A DNA stretch of 64,000 bases from Pacificispira sp002696645 (GCF_048892425.1 NZ_JBLZHU010000001.1:496001-560000); one strand, 5' to 3'; shown: positions 1-8,092, numbered from the stretch's first letter. A program made the numbers and translations. The notes: generated from the letters alone by a model not told the origin.

Positions 1-498
1 GCGACAGAGGATTATAGCGTCTGGGGGCCCGGCGCGATGGCGATTTTCTTGTTCGCGATGTTTGTTGGGGGCTGCAGTGGATCAACATCTGGGGCAATAA
101 AAGTCTATCGGTTCCAGGTCGTGCTGTTGGTGGTGCGCGCCCATGTGAAGCGCCTGTTCAGCCCCAATCGCGTGATCCCGATCCACTATAATGGCAAGGT
201 TCTGACCAATGACGTTGCGATGTCGGTTTTGGCATTTCTGGCGGTGTTCATTGCCACGATTGGGTTTGTTACGATTATACTGGGCCTGTTGGGGCTGGAT
301 CTTGTCACCGCCTATACCGCCAGCCTGACAGCCATTACCAATGTTGGCCCAGGACTGGGACCAATTGTTGGACCAGCAGGGAATTTCGCATCCTTGCCCG
401 ATGCAGCGAAGGCGGTGCTGGTCGTGGCGATGTTGGCCGGGCGGTTGGAAGTATTGGCCCTGCTGGTCGCATTTGATCGCGATTTCTGGCGCAATTGA
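1..498 (+). CDS. trkH: TrkH-family potassium uptake protein, C-terminal part (5' end outside window)
   Basis: This is the end of an inner-membrane potassium transporter of the Trk/Ktr superfamily. The reading frame is already open at base 1, so the gene begins upstream. The visible 165 residues contain the family's last pore-region signature, GGCSGSTSG followed by a basic KVYR stretch, then two hydrophobic membrane segments. The tail is FWRN, resembling the usual FWR end of TrkH. TrkH works with a cytoplasmic nucleotide-binding TrkA partner, which would have to lie outside this window. The stop is followed by a weak hairpin (GATCC/GGATC) and four T, possibly a terminator. Confidence 0.9.
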   Translation, partial: ATEDYSVWGPGAMAIFLFAMFVGGCSGSTSGAIKVYRFQVVLLVVRAHVKRLFSPNRVIPIHYNGKVLTNDVAMSVLAFLAVFIATIGFVTIILGLLGLDLVTAYTASLTAITNVGPGLGPIVGPAGNFASLPDAAKAVLVVAMLAGRLEVLALLVAFDRDFWRN

Positions 499-577
499 TC
501 CGGGTGCATGGATCTTTTCATCATTGTCGAAAGTATGACATCCAGCTGCGGCTGGTATTGCATCTTCAAATTGTTTG

Positions 578-607
578 TTGACATGCAGGTAAATGCCTGC
601 ATATTAT
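578..607 (+). promoter_or_regulatory. Promoter with embedded palindromic operator upstream of the ArsR-type gene
   Basis: TTGACA (578-583) and TATTAT (602-607) are separated by 18 bp and read as a sigma-70 type promoter. Between them lies a perfect inverted repeat with arms ATGCAGG (583-589) and CCTGCAT (596-602). A dimeric repressor bound here would block polymerase. The obvious candidate is the ArsR-type protein encoded from 639, by autorepression; that assignment is inference. Confidence 0.7.
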
Positions 608-638
608 TTTTATGCAAGACGGAAGGTAAGAACGGCTG

Positions 639-959
639 ATGCATACGGATAAGGTTTTTAAAGCACTAGCCGATCCTACTCGCAGACTGTTGTTGGATAT
701 GTTGTGTGAAAACAATGGCCAGACACTTGGGCAGTTATGCCAGAGGCTGGACATGACCCGCCAGTCGGCGACGCAACATCTGGGAATACTGGAAGATGCC
801 AATCTGGTGAGCAGCCAACGGCGGGGTCGGGAGAAACATCACTTTATCAACCCGGTACCCCTGTATGAAGTCTATGAAAGATGGGTCCGGAAATTCGAAC
901 ATCAGAGACTTGGTTTGTTACATGACCTGAAAACACAGCTTGAAGGGAAAAACGAATGA
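639..959 (+). CDS. ArsR-family winged-helix transcriptional regulator
   Basis: A small (106 aa) DNA-binding repressor of the ArsR/SmtB class. The N-terminus has the typical start (KVFKALADPTRRLLLDML), then the helix-turn-helix at about residues 30-60 (GQLCQRLDMTRQSATQHLGIL), then a basic wing (RRGREKHH). I see no clear paired-cysteine metal site, so it is more like the metal-independent ArsR members that accompany SRPBCC proteins. Its TGA overlaps the ATG of the SRPBCC gene (ATGA), so the two are translationally coupled. The operator at 583-602 lies inside its promoter, pointing to autorepression. The inducer is unknown. Confidence 0.92.
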   Translation: MHTDKVFKALADPTRRLLLDMLCENNGQTLGQLCQRLDMTRQSATQHLGILEDANLVSSQRRGREKHHFINPVPLYEVYERWVRKFEHQRLGLLHDLKTQLEGKNE

Positions 960-1420
960 CCAGGGAAAAGACCAGCTTTGTTTATGTGACCTATATCACC
1001 TCAACACCGGAAAAAGTGTTTGATGCGATTACCAACCCAGAAATAGCGCGGCAATATTGGGGGCATGAAAATGTCTCGGATTGGACACCTGGATCGAAAT
1101 GGGCGCATATTCGCGACAATGATGCGCGCTCCGTTCAAGTCGTTGGAGAAGTCGTCGAAGTGACTCCGCCAAACCGGCTGGTCATCACCTGGGCGGGCGC
1201 ATCGGAAGCCGATAATCCGGAAAGCTATAGCCGTGTGATATTCGAGATCGACCCGCATGAAAATGGCGTGCGGTTAAGTGTTTCGCATATCGAACTGGAA
1301 GCGGGCAGCGGCATGGCAGAGGGGGTCAGTAAGGGCTGGCCGCTGGTGCTCTCCAGCCTTAAATCCTATCTGGAAACTGGCACTGGTTTCGATATGTTGG
1401 CCTGTTCAAAGGCAGCATGA
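956..1420 (+). CDS. SRPBCC (AHSA1-like) domain protein
   Basis: A 154-residue single-domain START/Bet v1-like protein of the AHSA1 branch. The sequence begins with the family pattern (VYVTYITSTPEKVFDAITNPEIARQYW), continues with a region close to DWTPGSKW and VVEVTPPNRLVITW, and ends with a C-terminal helix. The fold makes a hydrophobic pocket that binds lipophilic ligands. Pairing with an upstream ArsR regulator in a two-gene operon is very common, and the start codon overlaps the regulator's stop. A role in sensing or sequestering a hydrophobic compound is inference. There is no evidence for a specific ligand. Confidence 0.88.
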   Translation: MTREKTSFVYVTYITSTPEKVFDAITNPEIARQYWGHENVSDWTPGSKWAHIRDNDARSVQVVGEVVEVTPPNRLVITWAGASEADNPESYSRVIFEIDPHENGVRLSVSHIELEAGSGMAEGVSKGWPLVLSSLKSYLETGTGFDMLACSKAA

Positions 1421-1468
1421 TCCTCTTCGACTCTCGCCAGCGCGTTGGCGGGGGTCGTTCCGGGCTTG

Positions 1469-1909
1469 TTAGTGCGGTCCGATCACGCGGAAGCCGTATA
1501 TGCCCAGCATCATGGCGGCTGTGAAGATCAGAATATCTGTAGATCCCGTGACCAGGGCGGCAAGCGCTGGGCCCGGGCACAGACCGGCAATCCCCCAACC
1601 CAGTCCGAACAACACCGCCCCAAGGATCAGATGTCGATCTATGGCGGTGCGGGTTGGCAGGTGAAAGGTGCTGTCAAAGGCCGGCTGGGATCGATGGCGC
1701 CCAATCCGATACCCAATCATCGCCACGATCATCGCGCCCGCCATGACAAAGGCCAGGCTGGGGTCCCAATCGCCGAACAGGTCCAGAAAGCCGATAACCT
1801 TTGCCGGGTTCATCATACCAGACAGCGCCAGACCCGCCCCAAACAGGATGCCAGACACTGTTGCCGTGATCAGGGTTCTCATGACCTCAGCCCCCCCAAC
1901 CCAGAACAT
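1469..1909 (-). CDS. YeeE/YedE-family membrane protein (DUF6691 type)
   Basis: A 146-residue membrane protein with about four hydrophobic segments and the conserved loop FGLGWGIAGLCPGPALAAL, the hallmark Cys-Pro-Gly motif of the DUF6691 half of split YeeE/YedE transporters. YeeE/YedE proteins carry sulfur species such as thiosulfate across the inner membrane. The split two-gene form is common in Proteobacteria. It overlaps the partner gene by 23 bp, so the pair is coupled. Its 3' end faces the SRPBCC gene convergently. The substrate cannot be read from the sequence. Confidence 0.88.
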   Translation of the reverse strand: MFWVGGAEVMRTLITATVSGILFGAGLALSGMMNPAKVIGFLDLFGDWDPSLAFVMAGAMIVAMIGYRIGRHRSQPAFDSTFHLPTRTAIDRHLILGAVLFGLGWGIAGLCPGPALAALVTGSTDILIFTAAMMLGIYGFRVIGPH

Positions 1910-2315
1910 GGCGCATCATGTAAACCGTGATCAGGGCGATTGCGAAAAAGGTGCCTGTTGCGATCAAGGACCGCAGGCTGCCCCGGGCCAGGCCACAAAC
2001 GCCATGACCGCTGGTACAGCCTGATCCCAATCGCGTGCCATAGCCAACCAGCAAGCCAGCCACGATTAGCCAGGGCCAGGATACCTGAGTGATGACAGCG
2101 GGAGGGCGTTGAAATCCCCAATACAGCGCCGCTGCGCCCCCGATCAGACCCAGAATAAAGCACAGCCTGAAGCCCCGCTCCGGGCTGCTGGTGAGCAGCC
2201 CGCCCAGTATTCCGCTGATCCCTGCAACGCGCCCCAGCCCCAGATAAAAAAGGGTCGCTGACAGTCCGATCAGCGCGCCACCGGCAAGCGCAGTAACAGG
2301 CGTAAAGTGTTCCAT
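1887..2315 (-). CDS. YeeE/YedE-family membrane protein, partner half
   Basis: A 142-residue integral membrane protein carrying the YeeE/YedE core loop GSGCTSGHGVCGLARGS (about residues 95-111), whose cysteines are thought to relay sulfur atoms. It has about four transmembrane segments. I prefer the ATG at 2315 because a TTGGAG Shine-Dalgarno precedes it; an ATG 15 bp upstream is possible. It begins 24 bp after the kinase stop on the same strand, so it is probably co-transcribed with the vWA/PP2C/kinase genes. Such pairs are more often found beside ArsR regulators, rhodaneses or persulfide dioxygenases. Confidence 0.88.
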   Translation of the reverse strand: MEHFTPVTALAGGALIGLSATLFYLGLGRVAGISGILGGLLTSSPERGFRLCFILGLIGGAAALYWGFQRPPAVITQVSWPWLIVAGLLVGYGTRLGSGCTSGHGVCGLARGSLRSLIATGTFFAIALITVYMMRHVLGWGG

Positions 2316-2339
2316 ATCCGGATACTCCAATAAATCGTG

Positions 2340-4160
2340 CTAGGCCATTTGCGTTGAAAGCGGCAGGACTGCGCCTGTGATGCCCAGGGTCCGGGCGCGC
2401 CGGGACGGCCCGTTTATTTTGATGTGCCGCTTATCGCTGTCCTGTGTGGTGTGCAAAATAAGTGTAATCCGACCATCAGGCGTATCGAAGGGTAGGCTGG
2501 TTGCGCCGCGCAATCGTTGCGCCGGAATGTGCAGCACGCAGTCGCCGGTTTCTTCATCAGATAAAGTTAGGGATGGAATCACACAGGACTTTTCAACGGC
2601 CAGGATCAATCGCGCTGGTCGCAATCCACGCCATCCATTTTCGATTGTATAGCTTACCACGCAATCGTTGATTAAAGGATCGAGTGATTGCGCCGGGGCC
2701 GCCACAGGGGAGGGGCGGATCGCTGTCACAGACTGTGCTGGTTGTGTTGTGATTTCAATTGTCTGATAGGGCGTTGGCGGGATCGTTACCGCTGCATCCG
2801 CTATCGACTTGACCGTTTCTGCAATAGGCTGACCGTCTATTTCCTCGTGACCAAACAGGCTAGGGTCGCTGAGGATTGGAAAATCTTCCACCAGACTGGC
2901 CAATTCGCCGATATCCTGTGGGACGCGGGCATAGGCTTCAATCCATTGATCCAGGGCTGTGATGGCGGCGTCAAGTTGGCGCATTTGGGGGATCAGGCGC
3001 TTCAGATCCTCGCATCGCGCCAGAACCGGATTGCCACGCCATAAGTCAACCGCCATTCGGGTGTCGCCCCGCGCTAAGGCTCGCTCAAACGCCAGGATCA
3101 GCGGGGCAAACGGGTCGCGCGGTGTATCGGGCTTGGGAAATAAATCTGGCAGGCCTGCCTTCACACGGATGCACCAGGGGCAGGCCGACAGGCTTTCATC
3201 ATAGTGATGGTGGCTGTGCGTCTCACACACATCCAACTCTGCCAGGGCGGTACACAGGGCCCCATGCCACTCTGCAGCACTGGGGCGATCATTGGGGTCT
3301 TTGGCCCCGGCAATGAATGCCTGTCGAAACAAGGACGCGACGCCGGGGGCCAACGCATCCAGGGACAGCATGCCGGGCACAGGGCGCAGGCGAGCCCCAG
3401 GCTTGAACGGCCAGTCACCGCTGCGGATCAATTGGTCCCGACTGGGCGGCTCTCCCGATCCCATCCACTCACCGGTCCAGGGATGCGCGCCGGTCAGCAA
3501 TTGGTACAGGACCACTGCCAGGCCAAACCGGTCGGATGCGATGTCTCTGGGCCCTTCCGTAAAACGGCGACCGATCCATTCCGGTGCGGTGAAGCCTTCA
3601 CTGCCAACCGTACACAGATAAGGCGTGCCATCCGGCCCCACGATCTGAACGGAATCACAATCGATCAGGGTTGCTAGCGCCCGGTCATCAATTAGAATGT
3701 TTTCAGGCTTCACATCCCCGATGATGATGCCCTGATCGTGCAGCCGTTCAAACAGAAAGGCGATATTTGCGGCGACGGCGTGCAGATAATGCCAATCCAT
3801 CTCTGCGGCGCGCTTTGCCCGTAATTTTGCGTTGCTGATGGCGATGACAGAGCGCGCGCCCGGCACAACCGGCAATATGACACCAACTGCCGCCCCTGCA
3901 CTGTTATAGACGGTAGAGACCGGCCAGGCGAAATTTCTGTGTCGTGTATCCAATGACGGATCAACCGGCGCAAGATCAGGCAGAAGAGCCAGCTTATCGC
4001 GCAAGGCCTCTGTTGGGGCGTGATGCAGTTTGATCAACAGGTCGGGGGCATCGCCATGCTGGAACAGTGTTGCCTCGCCGCTGTCATGCAAGCGGGGTCC
4101 CAGGGCCAGGGGGCTACCATCCGTATCAAATAAGTCTATCCGCGGGATCGGGGCTGTCAT
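2340..4160 (-). CDS. Protein kinase with zinc-ribbon-like segment (COG4248 type), kinase of a TerY-P triad
   Basis: A 606-residue Ser/Thr-type protein kinase. Visible motifs are the ATP Lys in LLIKLH (K44), the catalytic loop GDVKPENIL (D149-N154), the DFG-equivalent DCDS (D167-D169) and APE (192-194). After the kinase core, C312 and a CPWC pair (C327, C330) form a zinc-knuckle-like element, as in the helix-hairpin-helix kinases of COG4248. A linker and a beta-rich C-terminal domain follow, with no clear HHH motif that I can see. The ATG at 4160 overlaps the PP2C stop (ATGA), which decides the start over one 27 bp upstream. With the PP2C and vWA genes it matches the TerY-phosphorylation triad described by comparative genomics. 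Substrates are unknown. Confidence 0.88.
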   Translation of the reverse strand: MTAPIPRIDLFDTDGSPLALGPRLHDSGEATLFQHGDAPDLLIKLHHAPTEALRDKLALLPDLAPVDPSLDTRHRNFAWPVSTVYNSAGAAVGVILPVVPGARSVIAISNAKLRAKRAAEMDWHYLHAVAANIAFLFERLHDQGIIIGDVKPENILIDDRALATLIDCDSVQIVGPDGTPYLCTVGSEGFTAPEWIGRRFTEGPRDIASDRFGLAVVLYQLLTGAHPWTGEWMGSGEPPSRDQLIRSGDWPFKPGARLRPVPGMLSLDALAPGVASLFRQAFIAGAKDPNDRPSAAEWHGALCTALAELDVCETHSHHHYDESLSACPWCIRVKAGLPDLFPKPDTPRDPFAPLILAFERALARGDTRMAVDLWRGNPVLARCEDLKRLIPQMRQLDAAITALDQWIEAYARVPQDIGELASLVEDFPILSDPSLFGHEEIDGQPIAETVKSIADAAVTIPPTPYQTIEITTQPAQSVTAIRPSPVAAPAQSLDPLINDCVVSYTIENGWRGLRPARLILAVEKSCVIPSLTLSDEETGDCVLHIPAQRLRGATSLPFDTPDGRITLILHTTQDSDKRHIKINGPSRRARTLGITGAVLPLSTQMA

Positions 4161-4936
4161 GCGCTGCCATATCCCTGCCAACCACATAGCATCAGGGAGA
4201 GATCATCGGTGCTTTTCTCTGCCAGCCGCTGAGAGGCCAGAAAATCCCGAATGCCGTTGTGCACGTCACCAGCGCAGGTGGATTGCCGCGCAAATGTCTC
4301 CATCGGCGCGAAAAACGGTGCATGGGGGCTGTTCTGGCGATTATCGACAGAAACACCGGCCAGACCATCCGTTGCCGCCCCAACGAACCGGATCGGCGCG
4401 GCAAGCGAGGACAGATGCAGGTGATCCTGAGCATCCAGGTCCGTGATGAAACTGGTTTCATTTACATATTCGCCATGATCCGGGGCAATCAACAGGGTAT
4501 AGTCCCCTTCTCGTTGCCGTGCGACGACCAGGCCATCGCCGATCTGGGCGGCGTGGATTTCATTGGGAGACAGCGCGATCAGCGTCAGGGTGCAGGCATA
4601 ATCCCGCGGCGCATGACGGTTCTCATGGGCAATCCGGTTCAATTCTTTCTGGATTGTTTGAACCAATCCATCGAATAAAACGTCAATCGACAGAGTGGTT
4701 AGTCGACCCTGAACGCCCCGATTCTTGCTTAGTCGATCCTTCAGCCAGGGCAGGGCGCAATCCACCGCAGCACGGGCCCCATAATGGCTGAATCGCGCGG
4801 ATCCGGCCCCGTCCGCCAGGGCTGCGATGACCGTATCTTCATCCAGTTGCACCAGCCGACCGAAATCCTGACAGGGGATGCCCGCCGCGCGATGGGCGGT
4901 GCCTTGTCGATAATCCAGCGCGGCCATCCAGGACAT
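4157..4936 (-). CDS. PP2C-family protein serine/threonine phosphatase
   Basis: A 259-residue phosphatase of the PP2C_2 type, presumed to reverse phosphorylation by the overlapping kinase. Metal-binding and core motifs are visible in order: QDF (23-25), ADGAG (41-45), ACTLTL, IGDG (132-135), ATDG (188-191) and TDDLSL (243-248). All key aspartates are present, so it should be active with Mn/Mg. It starts 12 bp after the vWA gene and ends within the kinase start. There is no signal peptide, so it acts in the cytoplasm. Confidence 0.92.
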   Translation of the reverse strand: MSWMAALDYRQGTAHRAAGIPCQDFGRLVQLDEDTVIAALADGAGSARFSHYGARAAVDCALPWLKDRLSKNRGVQGRLTTLSIDVLFDGLVQTIQKELNRIAHENRHAPRDYACTLTLIALSPNEIHAAQIGDGLVVARQREGDYTLLIAPDHGEYVNETSFITDLDAQDHLHLSSLAAPIRFVGAATDGLAGVSVDNRQNSPHAPFFAPMETFARQSTCAGDVHNGIRDFLASQRLAEKSTDDLSLMLCGWQGYGSA

Positions 4937-4948
4937 TGCAGTGATCCT

Positions 4949-5620
4949 CTATGGGTGAATTTCTGCCCAGCCCGTGACGGGCGGCAGCATCAGACGCTCC
5001 CCATCGATCCGGCTGAGGGAGACACGGCGAACACTGGCCGAAAGCCATTGGAACAGGTCACGGAACTTCAGGCCCCGCAGCATCAGGGGCGGGCGATTGG
5101 GTGATGCAATTTCCCGCAAGATATCCATATCTGCCCCTTGCACACCGACGGTGAAAAATGTCGCACGTCCGGTCAGATCCGCTTCTTGCATGTCCATCGC
5201 CGCGTGCTGCCAGGCCTCGCCATCGGTCGGGGCGCCATCGGTGATCAGGAATATCCAGGGGCGGTAATAGTGAATGCCATTGGCGCGATAGACGGCCTTG
5301 CGGGCGTCCACCATGCGCAGGGCCAAATCCATCGCAGCGCCCATTGGTGTATCTCCGCCGGCTTCTAAATGCGGCGGGCCGTCTTCTTCCATGGTCACGA
5401 AATCCTGCACCATTCGGGCCTCTCCCCCAAAGGCGATGATGGATAGTTCGATGCGCAGGCTGGCCAAGTCGTCGGTCATGATCTGATGATGAAAGGCGCG
5501 CAGCCCGGCATTTAATTCCGCCATTGGTTCACCGCGCATCGATGCAGACGTATCCAGCAACAGAATGACCGGGCATCTGTTTTCAGGGTTTTGCACGAAT
5601 TCCGGCAGACCTAAGCGCAT
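4949..5620 (-). CDS. TerY-like von Willebrand factor A domain protein
   Basis: A 223-residue stand-alone vWA domain of the TerY type. The metal-ion-dependent adhesion site is intact: DTSAS (D23, S25, S27), T91 in GGDTPMG and D128 in LITDGAP. It has no signal peptide or membrane anchor. It is the first gene of the minus-strand run vWA-PP2C-kinase-YeeE pair, with GGAG five bases ahead of the ATG. In TerY-P triads the vWA protein is proposed to be the scaffold or the phosphorylated target; that is literature-based inference. The upstream region carries several GATTCG dyads. Confidence 0.9.
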   Translation of the reverse strand: MRLGLPEFVQNPENRCPVILLLDTSASMRGEPMAELNAGLRAFHHQIMTDDLASLRIELSIIAFGGEARMVQDFVTMEEDGPPHLEAGGDTPMGAAMDLALRMVDARKAVYRANGIHYYRPWIFLITDGAPTDGEAWQHAAMDMQEADLTGRATFFTVGVQGADMDILREIASPNRPPLMLRGLKFRDLFQWLSASVRRVSLSRIDGERLMLPPVTGWAEIHP

Positions 5621-5654
5621 GTCTCCATCCTCTGGCGGTGTCGTCAGCGATATC

Positions 5655-5830
5655 GATTCGTCGAATCAGGCGTTTCTAAGGCTTTTACAGCAACTTTCGT
5701 GCCAGCATAACAAGTTTAATTAAATATTGAACAGTAAATATTGAAATCTGAATTCTTATAAAGTCTTCAGCTTTAAAGATTAATGTTTATGAGTTTTTGA
5801 TACGAATCAGATTCGTTAAAGATTCGTATC
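5655..5830. promoter_or_regulatory. Cluster of GATTCG dyads in the promoter region of the vWA/PP2C/kinase operon
   Basis: The 293-bp gap 5621-5913 contains no gene and is AT-rich from about 5690 to 5840. It holds three related perfect dyads: GATTCG-T-CGAATC at 5655-5667, ACGAATC-A-GATTCGT at 5802-5816, and a wider inverted repeat GATACGAATC (5799-5808) with GATTCGTATC (5821-5830). The first is 35 bp upstream of the vWA start. Repeated copies of one half-site suggest binding of a dimeric regulator, cooperatively or with looping. The regulator is not known. Confidence 0.5.
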
Positions 5831-5913
5831 GATAAGGTTATCCGAAAACAGGGATACAGAGGATGCCGTTGGTCAGAACGGCAATCCTGCAAAATGACGA
5901 TGGGTTTTAAAGA

Positions 5914-6282
5914 TCAGGACGGGTCCTTGCAGTCCAGCAGCCAGACGTCATAAACGGCGTGTTCCACCGCATGCAGACCGGGGCTGGAGGCGAACATCCA
6001 GCCGGTGAACAGGACCTTTTGTTCCTGGCCGGGGCGCAATTCGTCGATTTCAACAAAGGCGGTGGCTTCCGGGCGTTCTTCTGGTGGGGTCTTGTCGCAA
6101 TGGCGCACACGGATGCGCAGGGCGCCGAAATCAATTGATTGATCGATGGGAACTTCAAAGGTGGAGGTGCGGGCCGTGACCTTGTCCAGGCCCTGCAAGA
6201 CGGCAATTTGCTTAGGATCGGCCTGGGCGGCGCTGGACCATACCAGCACAGCCCCGAACAGGATGGTCGCGGCGATCCTCAT
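5914..6282 (-). CDS. DUF2155 domain-containing exported protein
   Basis: A 122-residue protein with an N-terminal signal peptide (cleavage probably after AAQA, about residue 21). The rest is the DUF2155 domain, recognisable from the pattern AVLQGLDKVTART near the start and GWMFASSPGLHAVEHAVYDVW near the end, with two cysteines (HCDK and LDCKD). It is widely conserved in Alphaproteobacteria, usually near NDUFA12 and MlaD genes as here. It is probably periplasmic. Its function is not established. The start codon overlaps the upstream methyltransferase stop (ATGA). Confidence 0.92.
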   Translation of the reverse strand: MRIAATILFGAVLVWSSAAQADPKQIAVLQGLDKVTARTSTFEVPIDQSIDFGALRIRVRHCDKTPPEERPEATAFVEIDELRPGQEQKVLFTGWMFASSPGLHAVEHAVYDVWLLDCKDPS

Positions 6283-7037
6283 ACCGGCACCGTAGCTGCG
6301 AAACGCAGGCGCACATAATCGGCGATCCAGATGCCTTCCTCATTCATCAGCATGGGGCGCAGGGAGTCCCGGATTTCTGAAATCGCGTCATCACGCTGGG
6401 CGATGTCCAGGCGCATCAGGAAGCTCTCGCCAAAAGAGGCCAGCCAACCGTCAATGTCGCCGGGCAGGGGCGTTGGGCGCGGGATCAGTTCCATATGGGC
6501 GACGCTGAATCCACAGGCTTCCAGCTTTGCGCGATAGCTTTCAGGGGTCGGAAAATACCACGGATCAGCGCTGTCGGGATCAACACCCCTGGCGGCAACG
6601 GCCACCCGCAGGGCGGTGCGAATGGTCTGAACATTGCCAGCCCCCCCAAATTCCGCCACAAAGCGCCCGCCGGGTTTCAGGGCGCGCTTCACACCGGCCA
6701 GGACCGCATCCGCACCTGTCATCCAATGCAGCGCGGCATTGCTGAAAACTGCATCAAATTCCGGCCCAAAGGTCAGGTCCTGACCATTCATGACCTGTGC
6801 ATCCAGACCTTCTTCCACAGCTTTCCGGATCTGATCCGGGCTGGCGTCGACGGCTTTGACATCACAACCAAGCGCCACAAGCTTTTGCGTCAGGGCCCCA
6901 TCGCCACAGCCCAGGTCCAGTATCCGCTCACCCGGCTTGGGTGCCAGCAAGTCAACGACAGGCATCCCGAGTTCTGCCACGAAACCCGCATTCTTGCGAT
7001 AGCGGTCGGGATCCCAGGTCTGGGTAACAGCGGTCAT
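6279..7037 (-). CDS. Class I SAM-dependent methyltransferase (trans-aconitate methyltransferase-like)
   Basis: A 252-residue Rossmann-fold methyltransferase. Motif I is ILDLGCGDGALTQKL (about residues 40-54), followed by an acidic strand-2 end (VKAVDASPDQI) and FDAVFSNAALHWM, a motif typical of the Tam/UbiE-like group. The ATG at 7037 has an AAGGA ribosome site; an earlier TTG is less likely. It sits between MlaD and DUF2155 genes that are usually close in this class of bacteria, so it may be a local insertion in the operon. The substrate is unknown. Confidence 0.88.
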   Translation of the reverse strand: MTAVTQTWDPDRYRKNAGFVAELGMPVVDLLAPKPGERILDLGCGDGALTQKLVALGCDVKAVDASPDQIRKAVEEGLDAQVMNGQDLTFGPEFDAVFSNAALHWMTGADAVLAGVKRALKPGGRFVAEFGGAGNVQTIRTALRVAVAARGVDPDSADPWYFPTPESYRAKLEACGFSVAHMELIPRPTPLPGDIDGWLASFGESFLMRLDIAQRDDAISEIRDSLRPMLMNEEGIWIADYVRLRFAATVPV

Positions 7038-7052
7038 GGTCAATCCTTCAAG

Positions 7053-7502
7053 TTACTGATCGGTAATCAGGAATATGGCGCGACCCAACAGGTCTTCGAT
7101 GGCCACAACGTCCTGGGTATCCGTGATTTCTTCCCCGTCTTTCAGCAGCGTATTGTCCCGGCCTGGGGTCAGCTTCACGAATTGCCCCCCCAACAGGCCA
7201 TCACTGGCAATGGCAGCGGTCGTGTCTTTTGGAATCTGAACACCCTCGTCGATCGTCAGGGTAACGACCGCCTGATACAGTTCCGGGTCTATTTCTTCTT
7301 TTGACACGGTGCCAACTTTAACACCGCCGATACGCACATCCGACCCCAGCGTCAGGCCATCGACCGCGCCAAATCGCCCCACCAGGGTATAACCATCTCT
7401 ATCGCGGGCGATATCAGTGGTTTGATAGGCCAGATACAGAAACAGGCCCGCGACGATCAACACGATCGCCCCCATGATGGTTTCTATTAGGCTGCGTTGC
7501 AT
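7053..7502 (-). CDS. mlaD: MlaD-family (MCE domain) lipid-transport protein, copy 1
   Basis: A 149-residue protein with one N-terminal membrane anchor (about residues 8-26) and one MCE domain beginning near YTLVGRFGAVDGLTLGSDVRIGGVKVG. MlaD forms a hexameric ring on an inner-membrane ABC transporter that moves phospholipids between the membranes to keep outer-membrane asymmetry. It lies 32 bp after a second MlaD-like gene in a run from NDUFA12 to DUF2155. The ATPase, permease and periplasmic carrier (MlaF, MlaE, MlaC) are not in this window. Confidence 0.9.
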   Translation of the reverse strand: MQRSLIETIMGAIVLIVAGLFLYLAYQTTDIARDRDGYTLVGRFGAVDGLTLGSDVRIGGVKVGTVSKEEIDPELYQAVVTLTIDEGVQIPKDTTAAIASDGLLGGQFVKLTPGRDNTLLKDGEEITDTQDVVAIEDLLGRAIFLITDQ

Positions 7503-7534
7503 AGAGTTCTCATCCGTGGCTGTCGTCTTAGGGG

Positions 7535-8029
7535 TTAATTTGTGCTGTTTGCATTAGATTCTTTCTCAGCCTTCTTGGCTTCGCCCATTTTAATGATTCG
7601 TTCAAATAGTGAGAAAAAATCAATCGACCCGCGCACATATTGGAATGTTTCGCCTGGTTGCAGCATGGTCAAATCGCCGCCTGGCACAATGCGTATGTAT
7701 TTTCCACCCGCCAGGCCGTTGCTTATAATCTTGGCTTCGCTGTCGACGGGAATTTCGTAACCGTTTGTTATAGTCATCTGGACCACGGCTTCATTCGTGT
7801 TCTTATCCAAAAGCAAGGTGCGCACGGACCCGACGGGCAGGCCGGCCATCAGGACGGGGCTGCCTGCGGAAAGACCACTGGCATCTTCATAAATGCCAAA
7901 CAACCGATAGCCGTTACCTTCCCTCTTGGCTGGATTCCCGCTATAGCCCAGCACAAAGAACAGCGCGATTGCCACGCAGGTGGCGGCCCCAATCAGGATA
8001 TGCCGGGTATCGGTGGACATGCGGGCCAT
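7535..8029 (-). CDS. MlaD-family (MCE domain) protein, copy 2
   Basis: A 164-residue paralogue of the adjacent MlaD, with an N-terminal anchor (HILIGAATCVAIALFFVLG) and an MCE domain (GNGYRLFGIYEDASGLSAGSP). The C-terminal helix differs and ends in a charged tail (GEAKKAEKESNANSTN), where copy 1 stops shortly after the domain. Two single-domain MCE proteins encoded side by side could form mixed rings; this is inference. It belongs to the NDUFA12-to-DUF2155 run. Confidence 0.85.
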   Translation of the reverse strand: MARMSTDTRHILIGAATCVAIALFFVLGYSGNPAKREGNGYRLFGIYEDASGLSAGSPVLMAGLPVGSVRTLLLDKNTNEAVVQMTITNGYEIPVDSEAKIISNGLAGGKYIRIVPGGDLTMLQPGETFQYVRGSIDFFSLFERIIKMGEAKKAEKESNANSTN

Positions 8030-8092
8030 TCAGGCTTCCTTATAAGGCGTCGCGCGGTGCCATTGGCATCAATGCGCCATGCAGCACGGCGA

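Noticed and set aside
1435..1450. CGCCA/TGGCG hairpin as a terminator between convergent operons
   Set aside because: The stem has only five pairs and no T-run follows on either strand.
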